From the IMG/VR virus record IMGVR_UViG_3300034121_001201, positions 1 through 48,230 of that record: DNA of 48,230 bases; one strand, given 5' to 3'. The DNA is from a virus. Shown piece after piece: positions 40,976 through 46,470 of the stretch. Under the pieces are notes generated by a model. The model saw nothing but the letters and a program-made list of their open reading frames with translations, was not told the origin of the DNA and made no database searches. A program made the translations under genes and the position numbers. Numbering within the stretch: position 1 is the first letter of the stretch; the number at the start of each line of letters is the position of its first letter.

Positions 40976-41493
40976 CACACCCAAACCAAATAAACTTAAC
41001 CGATATACAGGGAATACCCCCCACCCCACAGACATGGTACGACCAAGCCAACTGCAAAGGGAAAACCCACCTCATGTTCCCAAAAGAACACAAAGACATC
41101 ACATACATCAAACAAGCACGCAACATCTGCAAACAATGCACAGTCAAAGAACAATGCCTCACCACCGCACTCCAATACCCAGCAATAGACATGCACGGAG
41201 TATGGGCAGGACTCACCAGCAGACAACTAGCAACAGAACAAAAACGCAGAGGCATCAAAGCCACCCGCCCATCACTAGCCCAAATGTTCCCCGCTACCCA
41301 CAACGCACCCCGCACAAATCGCAAAACAAAAGCCCACCAAACTCAACAGGCACAGGAACACAATCCGAACGACCACACGGATTCAACACCCTCTCCCCAG
41401 CAAGATACGCACGCAACACAGAACCAGCATCAGGAAGAACCCTCCCATCAACAAGACGAGGCAACCCCCGACCCTCACGAACAGCAGACATAA
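40972..41493 (+). CDS. WhiB-family [4Fe-4S] transcription regulator
   Basis: 173 residues. ATG 40972 overlaps the previous stop (ATGA), although the frame is open further upstream. The four cluster cysteines are Cys28 (YDQANCKG), Cys53 and Cys56 (NICKQC), and Cys62 (KEQCL), giving C-x24-CxxC-x5-C. The G-V-W-A-G-L-T turn (76-82) and a basic stretch follow. WhiB proteins are confined to actinobacteria and their phages and act by binding the main sigma factor. The final 80 residues are Gln/His/Asn/Pro-rich and overlap an opposing gene by 200 bp. Confidence 0.85.
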   Translation: MTHPNQINLTDIQGIPPTPQTWYDQANCKGKTHLMFPKEHKDITYIKQARNICKQCTVKEQCLTTALQYPAIDMHGVWAGLTSRQLATEQKRRGIKATRPSLAQMFPATHNAPRTNRKTKAHQTQQAQEHNPNDHTDSTPSPQQDTHATQNQHQEEPSHQQDEATPDPHEQQT

Positions 41494-41638
41494 CCACAAC
41501 CGACAACCACTGCTGCAAAGACACACCCTCCGCCGCACACAAATCAATCACAGCATTCTTATCCGCACCAGACAACACAAACTCCATACGATAAGAAACA
41601 TCAAGATTCCTAGCCCGCTCAGGAACCCTCGGCATCAC
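41294..41638 (-). CDS. Ribbon-helix-helix-like protein with C-terminal Cys motif
   Basis: 114 residues (GTG 41638 or ATG 41635). The middle part SYRMEFVLSGADKNAVIDLC then EGVSLQQWLSVVVMSAVREG resembles a ribbon-helix-helix unit. The C-terminus ends in a Cys pattern (NPCGRSDCVPVP, FCDLCGVRCG) that may bind zinc. It starts 20 nt inside the preceding minus gene, and its last 200 bp oppose the low-complexity tail of the WhiB gene. Both frames are open, so one of the two ends may not be translated. Confidence 0.5.
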   Translation of the reverse strand: MMPRVPERARNLDVSYRMEFVLSGADKNAVIDLCAAEGVSLQQWLSVVVMSAVREGRGLPRLVDGRVLPDAGSVLRAYLAGERVLNPCGRSDCVPVPVEFGGLLFCDLCGVRCG

Positions 41639-41789
41639 GCCTCACCAACGTCGTCACATACTCAGTCAACGTCATGTCATAACCATCAGCCAACGAAACC
41701 ATCAAATTTTTAAGTTCGCCGTCTATTTTGAGGGTGAGGGTTGTTTTGTGTTTGGTTGTTGTTTGGGGTGGGCGTCCGTTGCGTTTCAT
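41619..41789 (-). CDS. Small ribbon-helix-helix protein
   Basis: 56 residues from ATG 41789, which overlaps the stop of the upstream gene as ATGA; an in-frame ATG at 41807 is the alternative. After a basic arm (KRNGRPPQTTTKHK) comes the RHH pattern TTLTLKIDGELKNLMVSLAD then YDMTLTEYVTTLVRRDA. Such proteins dimerise and bind operator DNA through the N-terminal strand. Likely an early regulator. The gene also contains an abrupt change of base composition near 41705. Confidence 0.65.
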   Translation of the reverse strand: MKRNGRPPQTTTKHKTTLTLKIDGELKNLMVSLADGYDMTLTEYVTTLVRRDAEGS

Positions 41790-42217
41790 TGGTAGGTCTC
41801 GTTCCATTGTTTCGTATAGATTTGTATGAAGTGTTCTCTGTCTGAGTTTGTGTGCAACGCGTAGCCGCCTACCGTTTTGATGGCTTGTTGTAGAACAGGA
41901 TGCAAATTGGCGGGGGTGTAGTTCCCTGAGTCTAGTTGTGAGGCGAGGTCACGGTAGATTGCCCATGCTTCGTGTGGGGTTGGGGCGAGGGTGTCGGTGT
42001 GCATGTCTCGGACACGACGGTATACGGTGCCTGCTCTGGGCATGTAGGTGTCTTCTCTGGCTATGACGTCTATAGCAGTGTGGCATTCAGTGGCGTCAAG
42101 TTCTCCGATGATTCTCCACCAAGCGTTATACGTCGCCTTAGGGGCACCAGTGTTAGCCAACTGGTTCCAATGCGCGAGCACACGGTCAACTATCTCTACA
42201 CATTCTTCCTTAGTCAT
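41786..42217 (-). CDS. Putative replicative helicase loader
   Basis: 143 residues. The N-terminal two thirds follow the pattern of G40P-type helicase loaders: EECVEIVDRVLAHWNQLAN, YNAWWRIIGELDATECHTAI, DVIAREDTYMPRAGTVYRRV. This is a helical domain with W-x-x-x-L-x-D and P-x-x-G-x-I/V motifs. The C-terminus (HEAWAIYRDLASQLDSGNYT) is also helical. It overlaps by 8 nt the upstream gene encoding a replication-protein-type domain, which strengthens the assignment. Direct function is an inference from family pattern and neighbour. Confidence 0.5.
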   Translation of the reverse strand: MTKEECVEIVDRVLAHWNQLANTGAPKATYNAWWRIIGELDATECHTAIDVIAREDTYMPRAGTVYRRVRDMHTDTLAPTPHEAWAIYRDLASQLDSGNYTPANLHPVLQQAIKTVGGYALHTNSDREHFIQIYTKQWNETYQ

Positions 42218-42596
42218 CTAAGAACCCTTTCGCACCTAAGTTACCGTCCGCTTCAGTGAGGTCACAGAACTTCTCAATATGGTCTGCGTCCCTGAAGATG
42301 AGTTCTAGGCTGTCATACCGTTTCTTGTTACGGTTCGCTCCCATATGGAAGGGTGACTTGGAACAGCCTGTGATTGCTTTCATGCAGTCGTCTATGCCGT
42401 AGTCGTGTATCGCTGCGCCGATGAAGAGTTTGCGCTTGTCATCCAACTTAGTTCTGCTAGATTTATTTGAACGCAGTGTGGTGACCCAGAAGTCAAACAC
42501 TTTCTGGATGTCAGCATCAGCCACAGTTCTGCACTTGGCAGCCTGACCAACAGCGCGACCTTTTCTTACGGGTTCAGTAGAAGGAAGAGAGTCCAT
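42210..42596 (-). CDS. Phage replication protein (conserved replication C-terminal-type domain)
   Basis: 128 residues. The frame extends to 42659, but the residues before ATG 42596 look non-native and a TATACT box sits just upstream of this ATG. The core DIQKVFDFWVTTLRSNK, RTKLDDKRKLFIGAAIHDYG, IDDCMKAITGCSKSPFHMGA, YDSLELIFRDADHIEKF is the conserved C-terminal domain of many phage replication-initiation (O-like) proteins: W, L-x-x-x-R, AI-x-G, FH-x-G, L-x-x-I-x-R. The N-terminal DNA-binding domain of O proteins is absent, so it may be a split or reduced initiator. Confidence 0.6.
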   Translation of the reverse strand: MDSLPSTEPVRKGRAVGQAAKCRTVADADIQKVFDFWVTTLRSNKSSRTKLDDKRKLFIGAAIHDYGIDDCMKAITGCSKSPFHMGANRNKKRYDSLELIFRDADHIEKFCDLTEADGNLGAKGFLDD

Positions 42597-42603
42597 AGGT
42601 TTC

Positions 42604-42632
42604 AGTATACCCAGTTGGACCACATCAAGCAA
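42604..42632 (-). promoter_or_regulatory. Promoter for the replication genes, likely leaderless
   Basis: On the minus strand TTGCTT (complement of 42627-42632), a 17-bp spacer and TATACT (complement of 42604-42609). The -10 ends only 7 nt before ATG 42596, so the transcript would begin at or next to the start codon. There is no Shine-Dalgarno sequence. Leaderless mRNAs are common in actinobacteria. Confidence 0.5.
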
Positions 42633-42659
42633 TAGGAAGAAGAGACCAAATACGAGCAA

Positions 42660-42864
42660 TACAATCCAAGTAGAAAAGAACTTGGAAGAACATCTTCATC
42701 AATAACCCATTTGAAGGGGGTCTGGGGGAAACTTTACGAATCCTCAAAACCTTTTCGGCCATGCAGTGGCTGACCCTCGTATCTGTCTGGGAATGAGAGT
42801 TCATTTGGTTTCGGCGCCGAATGAATTTGTTTACGCCACCGTCGCTCTTGGGGAGAGACGATAA
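42660..42864. other. Noncoding region rich in inverted repeats, possible replication origin
   Basis: No credible gene. It holds CCAAGT...ACTTGG (42666-42671/42680-42685), GAAG...CTTC (42685-42697), the perfect 12-bp palindrome TTCGGCGCCGAA (42810-42821) flanked by TTCAT...ATGAA, and one copy of the repeated hairpin element (42830-42843). It lies directly upstream of the replication genes, a common place for an origin. No iterons in tandem are seen. Confidence 0.4.
42830..42843 (-). repeat. Repeated hairpin element, copy A (intergenic)
   Basis: Minus-strand core GACGGTGGCGTAAA, matching the consensus GACGGTGGCGTATAGCCA over its first 12 nt. It sits in the noncoding segment upstream of the replication genes. 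Confidence 0.6.
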
Positions 42865-42891
42865 CTATGCAGAACTGAAGATAGCAGCATG

Positions 42892-43063
42892 AGCCCCGCT
42901 CCGCAAGCATCTAAGCAACAAAAATAGACAAGGTGTAATATTTGTTGCGGGACTGTCTATGTTATTCTTGACTAAGACCGCATGCCCCCCGTGCGGCTCT
43001 AAGGCGTTGTAGACGGGACGGGTATGTGAGAGTTCCTCGTCCCGTCTCCGCTTTAGCGGGGCT
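42892..43063. ncRNA. Candidate structured RNA
   Basis: The segment is bounded by AGCCCCGCT (42892-42900) and its exact inverted repeat AGCGGGGCT (43055-43063). Inside are GCAACAAA/TTTGTTGC (42915-42922/42941-42948), ATAGACA/TGTCTAT (42924-42930/42954-42960) in interlocked order, CCGCATG/CGTGCGG (42978-42984/42990-42996), GACGGGACG/CGTCCCGTC (43012-43020/43038-43046), and CCGC-TTTA-GCGG (43048-43059), which competes with the outer stem. No protein gene fits it; a 79-codon minus frame overlaps but has no family features. The strand is undetermined. The nearest genes read on the minus strand, where it would follow the NMAD1 stop. Confidence 0.45.
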
Positions 43064-43064
43064 G

Positions 43065-43544
43065 TTACTCTGCCAGTGGTAGAAGGAACAGGCGGGACTC
43101 CCACATGATTCCGATGGCTGCGTATCCGATGACATCCATAATGTTGTCTTCTATAGATTCGTTGTTGGGCTTTACGCCACCGTCAGGACTTGAGAGTAGG
43201 TTTTCTAGTCTTGCGACTTTGTCGTGCATTCTGACCATGAGTCCTTGCCGCCCGAAGCGGCGGATGTTCTCGTGTCCGTAGTCGCGCTGCTTCCTTATGA
43301 GGGTCGCATGAACGTTGTCAATCGTTTGCGGGATGCCGCGCTTGATTGAGAGTTCTACTGCATCGCCGCCGATGACAGCCCACATTGCTGTGGCTTTCTG
43401 GAATCCTGCTGGCGCGTGGAATAGGTCGTCTATGAAACCATCCAAATCGCTGCGTACTTGTAGGAGGTCAGCGCGAGGCTTCTTCCTTACTTGAGTGAAG
43501 ATTCCGTCTAGTGCCCAACGTGCTGCTTCGTCCCATGTTTCCAT
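43065..43544 (-). CDS. DUF1599 / nucleotide-modification-associated domain 1 (NMAD1) protein
   Basis: 159 residues. The C-terminal half has the NMAD1 signature: RKQRDYGHENIRRFGRQGLM, RMHDKVARLENLL, then ESIEDNIMDVIGYAAIGIMW. The family occurs with DNA base modification systems in phages and is proposed to act in modified-nucleotide metabolism. The N-terminal half (RSDLDGFIDDLFHAPAGFQK, WAVIGGDAVELSIKRG) is helical and not recognised. Between RLENLL and ESIED the repeated element is read in frame as PDGGVKPNN. The last codons abut the structured noncoding segment. Confidence 0.75.
   Translation of the reverse strand: METWDEAARWALDGIFTQVRKKPRADLLQVRSDLDGFIDDLFHAPAGFQKATAMWAVIGGDAVELSIKRGIPQTIDNVHATLIRKQRDYGHENIRRFGRQGLMVRMHDKVARLENLLSSPDGGVKPNNESIEDNIMDVIGYAAIGIMWESRLFLLPLAE
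43171..43184 (-). repeat. Repeated hairpin element, copy B (inside the NMAD1 gene)
   Basis: Minus-strand GACGGTGGCGTAAA, translated as DGGVK in a loop of the NMAD1 domain. The flanking CTCAAGTCCT resembles the GCAAGTAA that precedes the intergenic copies. Confidence 0.65.
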
Positions 43545-43561
43545 TTAGTATTTTTATCACA

Positions 43562-43590
43562 TGGCTATACGCCACCGTCGTTACTTGCAA
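43562..43590 (-). repeat. Repeated hairpin element, copy C (after a stop codon)
   Basis: Minus strand: TTGCAAGTAAC then GACGGTGGCGTATAGCCA. It begins directly after the TAG of the 43591-43899 gene. TGGC-GTATA-GCCA forms a small stem-loop. Close match to copy D. Confidence 0.7.
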
Positions 43591-43899
43591 CTACTCTTCA
43601 TCAAACTTTTTTGATGCTGCCAGTAGTGCCATCTGCATCAGGTTGGACATCGCCATCGCTGCTGCTGTTGCTTCTCCGAACTCTTCTGCATTCCGTTCAA
43701 TTGCACGTGCGAACTTCTCTTCTACGAAACGTTCGTTATATAACACGACAATATTATCGTCTGTTAACTGGATGACGACTGGTCCGTCTTCGTCCATTGT
43801 TTCTGGGGGTGCGGTGATTACCGCGACATGCTGTCCTGTTTCTGGGTTTTCAAACCGAAACATTACTTCTGGGTCTTCGCTACCAAATGACATTTCCAT
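43591..43899 (-). CDS. Small protein, unknown function
   Basis: 102 residues, ATG after a good AGGAG (spacing 8); a second ATG follows two codons later. The first half is beta-rich (DPEVMFRFENPETGQHVAVI, GPVVIQLTDDNIVVLYNERF), the second helical (EEKFARAIERNAEEFGEATA, MAMSNLMQMALLAASKKF). Not recognised. Flanked on both sides by copies of the repeated hairpin element. Confidence 0.6.
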   Translation of the reverse strand: MEMSFGSEDPEVMFRFENPETGQHVAVITAPPETMDEDGPVVIQLTDDNIVVLYNERFVEEKFARAIERNAEEFGEATAAAMAMSNLMQMALLAASKKFDEE

Positions 43900-43930
43900 A
43901 TTTAATTCTCCTGTGTTTAAGTTTACAGCG

Positions 43931-43960
43931 GGTGGCTATACGCCACCGTCATTACTTGCG
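43931..43960 (-). repeat. Repeated hairpin element, copy D (after a stop codon)
   Basis: Minus strand: CGCAAGTAAT then GACGGTGGCGTATAGCCA, continuing CC. GGTGGC (43931-43936) and GCCACC (43942-43947) form a perfect 6-bp stem around a 5-nt loop. The stop TAA of the 43952 gene lies within the element. Confidence 0.75.
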
Positions 43961-44152
43961 AATGATTTCCCAGTCTTCTTTTTTTGTGCATCCTCCTTCA
44001 AGGAAGTCTTGTAGTGCTTCTGCTGTTCCGCACTCGGAGCAGATTTCTGTTTTGTTGTCGGTTCGTGAGATTGCACCAGGGTATTCGCCTGGTTGAAGAT
44101 TGTTGGGAATCCAGTTGTCGCAACACCGTGGACATATGTTTGGGATTTTCAT
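43952..44152 (-). CDS. Small zinc-ribbon-like protein
   Basis: 66 residues from ATG 44152, which overlaps the stop of the tiny upstream gene (ATGA). Cys positions CPRCC near the start and CSECG in the middle (PNICPRCCDNW ... KTEICSECGTAEALQDF) make a C-x2-C / C-x2-C zinc ribbon likely. The C-terminus (GGCTKKEDWEIIRK) is basic. Possibly a nucleic-acid-binding or host-takeover protein. Confidence 0.6.
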   Translation of the reverse strand: MKIPNICPRCCDNWIPNNLQPGEYPGAISRTDNKTEICSECGTAEALQDFLEGGCTKKEDWEIIRK

Positions 44153-44262
44153 GAGTTTGCCTTCCATTCGCAATATGCGTTGTAGTTTTCGTCGTTGTCT
44201 GGGTTTAAACCGTTTTCTTTACACCAGTCGTCGTACGTTGGTGTCGCTTCAAAAATCACCAT
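44149..44262 (-). CDS. 37-residue protein, unknown function
   Basis: A very short gene with 4-7-nt overlaps at both ends. Sequence: MVIFEATPTYDDWCKENGLN, then PDNDENYNAYCEWKANS. The T-Y-D-D-W-C-x-E-N-G-x-N-P pattern looks like a real helical motif, and without this gene a 100-bp hole would break the chain of overlapping genes. No family recognised. Confidence 0.55.
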   Translation of the reverse strand: MVIFEATPTYDDWCKENGLNPDNDENYNAYCEWKANS

Positions 44263-44528
44263 AGCGGGTTCTCCTTGTTTATTTTCCAGTTGGTTGGGTG
44301 GTTGGCGCGCGACTCCATGGCTGATTGTGATTCATCATGCCATTCTTCGTATGTGCGTGCCATGGTTGAAGTGAGTTCGCCGTCTTCATAGAAGTCAAAT
44401 ATTACACCTTCGTTAGTTACAACAAGAATCAAAATGTTTTGACTGATGTCGTCTGCGTCTGGTGGAAGTTGAATAACGATTTCTTGGCGTGAATCAAACC
44501 TGCAGTTGAAATCAATGCTGTTGTTCAT
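44256..44528 (-). CDS. Small acidic protein, unknown function
   Basis: 90 residues, overlapping the upstream gene by 4 nt and the 37-residue gene by 7 nt. Beta strands (DSRQEIVIQLPPDAD, NILILVVTNEGVIFDFYEDG) are followed by a helical part (ARTYEEWHDESQSAMESRAN). The YEEWHDE element recurs in small phage proteins of unknown role. Acidic overall, perhaps DNA-mimicking or host-interacting. Confidence 0.55.
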   Translation of the reverse strand: MNNSIDFNCRFDSRQEIVIQLPPDADDISQNILILVVTNEGVIFDFYEDGELTSTMARTYEEWHDESQSAMESRANHPTNWKINKENPLW

Positions 44529-44758
44529 ACGCGCTCCTCCGACTTTTCAATGACTGCATCTGCTATCCATTCGGAGAGTTCTACGCCTGCGTCTTCCCAG
44601 TCGTCAAACTCTTTGCAGATTTCTGCCCATGCTTCTTTGGTGAGAACATTCTCGTCGTCGCTGTCGTAATCGTACGATGGCTTTTCCCAGTACAACACAC
44701 AGATGTCGTCGTCTGGATTTAGTAGTTTGATTTGTCTAACAAGGTCTGCAACTTTCAT
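44525..44758 (-). CDS. Small acidic protein, unknown function
   Basis: 77 residues in the coupled run. The opening MKVADLVRQIKLLNPDDDIC then VLYWEKPSYDYDSDDENVLT is a widespread phage pattern (V..L...L...NPD..V.V) of unknown function. A helical acidic end follows (EICKEFDDWEDAGVELSEWI). It overlaps both neighbours by 4 nt. Confidence 0.6.
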   Translation of the reverse strand: MKVADLVRQIKLLNPDDDICVLYWEKPSYDYDSDDENVLTKEAWAEICKEFDDWEDAGVELSEWIADAVIEKSEERV

Positions 44759-45006
44759 GATGCGTACTCCTCTACGAATAGGTGACCTGCGTCGTTTCCT
44801 TCTTGGTCTGAACTTACGATTACATAAGTGTTGTCAGTGAACTCAATAACGATTGTGTTTACATAACAGTTGTTGTGGGCTCGTTGGTACCAACCCATTC
44901 CTTTGACTTCTTCTTCAACCATGTGGCGCACTCGCTTGATTGTTTTACCTGCGAGTCCCCTGATGGCGGGGTCAAAGTGTTCCGTGTGTTTAAGTGTTGC
45001 GGGCAT
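44755..45006 (-). CDS. Small protein, first gene of an early operon
   Basis: 83 residues, with GGAG at good spacing before the ATG. It contains AIRGLAGKTIKRVRHMVEEE, VKGMGWYQRAHNNCYVNTIV, FTDNTYVIVSSDQEGNDAGH. The GxTIxxVRxM and LxFxDGTxLxI-like layout is common in small phage proteins. It is preceded by a leader of about 115 nt running from a consensus promoter and starts the chain of seven minus genes to 43065. Confidence 0.6.
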   Translation of the reverse strand: MPATLKHTEHFDPAIRGLAGKTIKRVRHMVEEEVKGMGWYQRAHNNCYVNTIVIEFTDNTYVIVSSDQEGNDAGHLFVEEYAS

Positions 45007-45129
45007 TACTCCTGCTTTCGTTTAGTAGTTTTACAGCGAGGATGGAACGATTCCCCGACGGAACCTTTTTAGACTCTCGTTTACCCACTTGATTGCGGGC
45101 GTATAAGTGTCTACCATCCAGCAACAGAG

Positions 45130-45158
45130 AGTATAACACCTCTCTGTGTATTTGTCAA
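45130..45158 (-). promoter_or_regulatory. Consensus promoter of the 45006-43065 operon
   Basis: Minus strand TTGACA (complement of 45153-45158), 17-bp spacer, TATACT (complement of 45130-45135) preceded by TGT, an extended -10. The -35 overlaps the stop codon of the upstream gene. The leader to ATG 45006 is about 115 nt long. Confidence 0.8.
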
Positions 45159-45355
45159 TCCATCTCAAAGATGAGATGCTCGCTATTGACATCACGAGCG
45201 ATACCAGTAACCCATGCAGGATTTTCTGTGGGGTTTACGCCACCGTCACCTCTTGCAATGAGTACTTCAACTTTGTCAATCCCATTTGTGATTGCATCGT
45301 TAAAGTTTTCTGCTTCAACATCTGTTGTGACCATTACTGTTACTCGGTATTTCAT
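45155..45355 (-). CDS. Small protein carrying the repeated element in frame
   Basis: 66 residues from ATG 45355, chosen for the strong GGAGGT upstream and the overlap with the previous stop; the frame is open much further. MKYRVTVMVTTDVEAENFND then AITNGIDKVEVLIARGD is a small ferredoxin-like pattern (beta, helix, beta). GGVNP comes from the repeated element. The end is AWVTGIARDVNSEHLIFEMD. Not recognised. Confidence 0.6.
   Translation of the reverse strand: MKYRVTVMVTTDVEAENFNDAITNGIDKVEVLIARGDGGVNPTENPAWVTGIARDVNSEHLIFEMD
45234..45247 (-). repeat. Repeated hairpin element, copy E (inside a small gene)
   Basis: Minus-strand GACGGTGGCGTAAA, preceded by TTGCAAGAGGT, read in frame as ARGDGGVNP inside the 45155-45355 gene. 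Confidence 0.65.
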
Positions 45356-45687
45356 ATTGCTACCTCCGTGAACTTGCCGTACTGTTGTACGAACTCTGTT
45401 GGTGTGTGTGTGAACCCTTTCTCCCATGCGGATTCTCCGCACGCTTGTAGGAGAGCGAGTCTTGCGATGGCAAGAGAGACAGTTGGATAATGTTCCAACC
45501 ATTCGTTGGCAACAAAGTCAGTCCACCACAGATAACCGCTGTCGTCTGCGCCTTGTGAAACTATTGCTTTCGCATCGTCGTTGATGATGACAGAGAACAG
45601 TTCTTTTGCTGATTCCCAGTCATGTTGGTTTGGTGTGTAATCGGGGTGTGCCGATTCAATGAGTTCTTGTAAGTTTGTCATGTTCAT
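45352..45687 (-). CDS. Small protein, unknown function
   Basis: 111 residues. The start overlaps the previous stop (ATGA) and the end overlaps the next start. Pattern: HDWESAKELFSVIINDDAKA, GYLWWTDFVANEWLEHYPTV, SLAIARLALLQACGESAWEK. It is helical and Trp-rich with a compact LARLALLxA helix, seen in small phage proteins of unknown role. Middle gene of a three-gene coupled set (45920-45155). Confidence 0.55.
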   Translation of the reverse strand: MNMTNLQELIESAHPDYTPNQHDWESAKELFSVIINDDAKAIVSQGADDSGYLWWTDFVANEWLEHYPTVSLAIARLALLQACGESAWEKGFTHTPTEFVQQYGKFTEVAI

Positions 45688-45920
45688 CCCATTTCTTCTA
45701 GTAGTTCGTCTAATGCTTCGTAGTCAAGTAAGTCGCTGAGCCACGGAACACCATCGGGTGTACCTGCTGAGACATATACGAGATAGTTTGTTGCGAAGTC
45801 TCGGTAGTTCACTTCTTTGCCGTAGGTCATAACCATTCGGTATAGTTGTTCGTCGTTAGCGAGCCACAGGTTTACATTCCATGTCTCTCGGTTTTTCCAA
45901 CCGTTGTAAGTCGTTTCCAT
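45684..45920 (-). CDS. Conserved phage protein (NGWxNRETWxVxLW family)
   Basis: 78 residues after AAGGAAAACC. The opening NGWKNRETWNVNLWLANDEQ is a highly recognisable signature of a widespread small phage and plasmid protein family of unknown function. The rest is helical (YRMVMTYGKEVNYRDFATNY, LLDYEALDELLEEMG). It heads a three-gene overlapping set. No promoter of the consensus type is seen before it, so it may be read from the 46471 promoter. Confidence 0.7.
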   Translation of the reverse strand: METTYNGWKNRETWNVNLWLANDEQLYRMVMTYGKEVNYRDFATNYLVYVSAGTPDGVPWLSDLLDYEALDELLEEMG

Positions 45921-45982
45921 GGTTTTCCTTTTCTAGTAGATTTATTTATTACAGCACCCACTTTACAGTGGGGGTGTGACAT

Positions 45983-46009
45983 GGTTATATGCCACCGTTA
46001 GATGTTGCG
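45983..46009 (-). repeat. Repeated hairpin element, copy F (over a stop codon)
   Basis: Minus strand: CGCAACATCTAACGGTGGCA then TATAACCAT, a diverged copy that includes the TAA of the 45998-46441 gene. A second inverted repeat (CCCAC...GTGGG, 45958-45974 region) follows. Confidence 0.55.
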
Positions 46010-46441
46010 ATTGTTGTAGATGTGAACGAGCCATTCCATCAGGTTGGACTTGTATCCATCCCACACGCTGTCGCCACTCATAATCCAGTCAGAGAGGTCT
46101 TCTAAGTCTGTCTTGGTTGCTTCAGTCTGAATCCACTGGAGTGCTTTCCACTCTTTGTCTTCTTCTGTGTAAACTCCGCCCTCAACGAGCATTTGTGTTT
46201 CGTCTTTGATTGAGAGTGGAGAGTACGAGACTGCCCACTTATATTTGTTGTCGCCCCAACCAGTGTCTCTGCCCATCTGTTCAATGGAGATTCCGCAACG
46301 CTCGCCGATATCGGAGAGTTCGCTGTCGCTCGCTTCTTCAAGTAGGTGAGAGTCGTAGTCGTTTAAGTCGTCTGTTTCCACAATGACGCAACCCTCAAGG
46401 TTGAGCACTGTTCCAGTTGTTTTGTCAATGATGAGTTTCAT
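45998..46441 (-). CDS. Acidic protein, unknown function
   Basis: 147 residues with AAAGG upstream. It begins KLIIDKTTGTVLNLEGCVIV then acidic ETDDLNDYDSHLLEEASDSE, and the C-terminal half is helical and Trp-rich (KEWKALQWIQTEATKTDLED, WIMSGDSVWDGYKSNLMEWL). A strongly acidic pI is expected. Not recognised; small acidic early phage proteins are often host-takeover or anti-defence factors, but nothing here shows that. Confidence 0.6.
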   Translation of the reverse strand: MKLIIDKTTGTVLNLEGCVIVETDDLNDYDSHLLEEASDSELSDIGERCGISIEQMGRDTGWGDNKYKWAVSYSPLSIKDETQMLVEGGVYTEEDKEWKALQWIQTEATKTDLEDLSDWIMSGDSVWDGYKSNLMEWLVHIYNNRNI

Positions 46442-46442
46442 G

Positions 46443-46459
46443 GTTTACCTTTCTAGTAA
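46443..46459 (-). repeat. Conserved leader motif, copy 1
   Basis: GTTTACCTTTCTAGTAA on the plus strand (minus: TTACTAGAAAGGTAAAC) immediately upstream of the ATG at 46441, covering the ribosome-binding site. Identical over 17 nt to the copy at 46794-46810. A similar motif lies at 45922-45938, and looser forms at 45009-45028 and 47019-47037. Confidence 0.65.
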
Positions 46460-46470
46460 ATACTTTAAGG

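Noticed and set aside
41034-41594. Plus-strand frame overlapping the WhiB gene
   Set aside because: It is an out-of-frame shadow rich in Thr/His/Pro caused by the A/C bias; the WhiB frame has the cluster cysteines.
42892-43063. tRNA or tmRNA in the structured segment
   Set aside because: No T-arm TTC-loop, anticodon-arm geometry or CCA end on either strand, and no tmRNA-like 5' end.
42865-43104. 79-codon minus-strand reading frame
   Set aside because: It overlaps the NMAD1 end and the structured segment, has no family pattern or ribosome-binding site, and is best explained as chance.
44875-45072. Plus-strand frame with PDGGVK, resembling the repeated element
   Set aside because: Orientation is opposite to the six copies, DNA identity is lower (CTGATGGCGGGGTC), and it lies inside a well-supported minus-strand gene.
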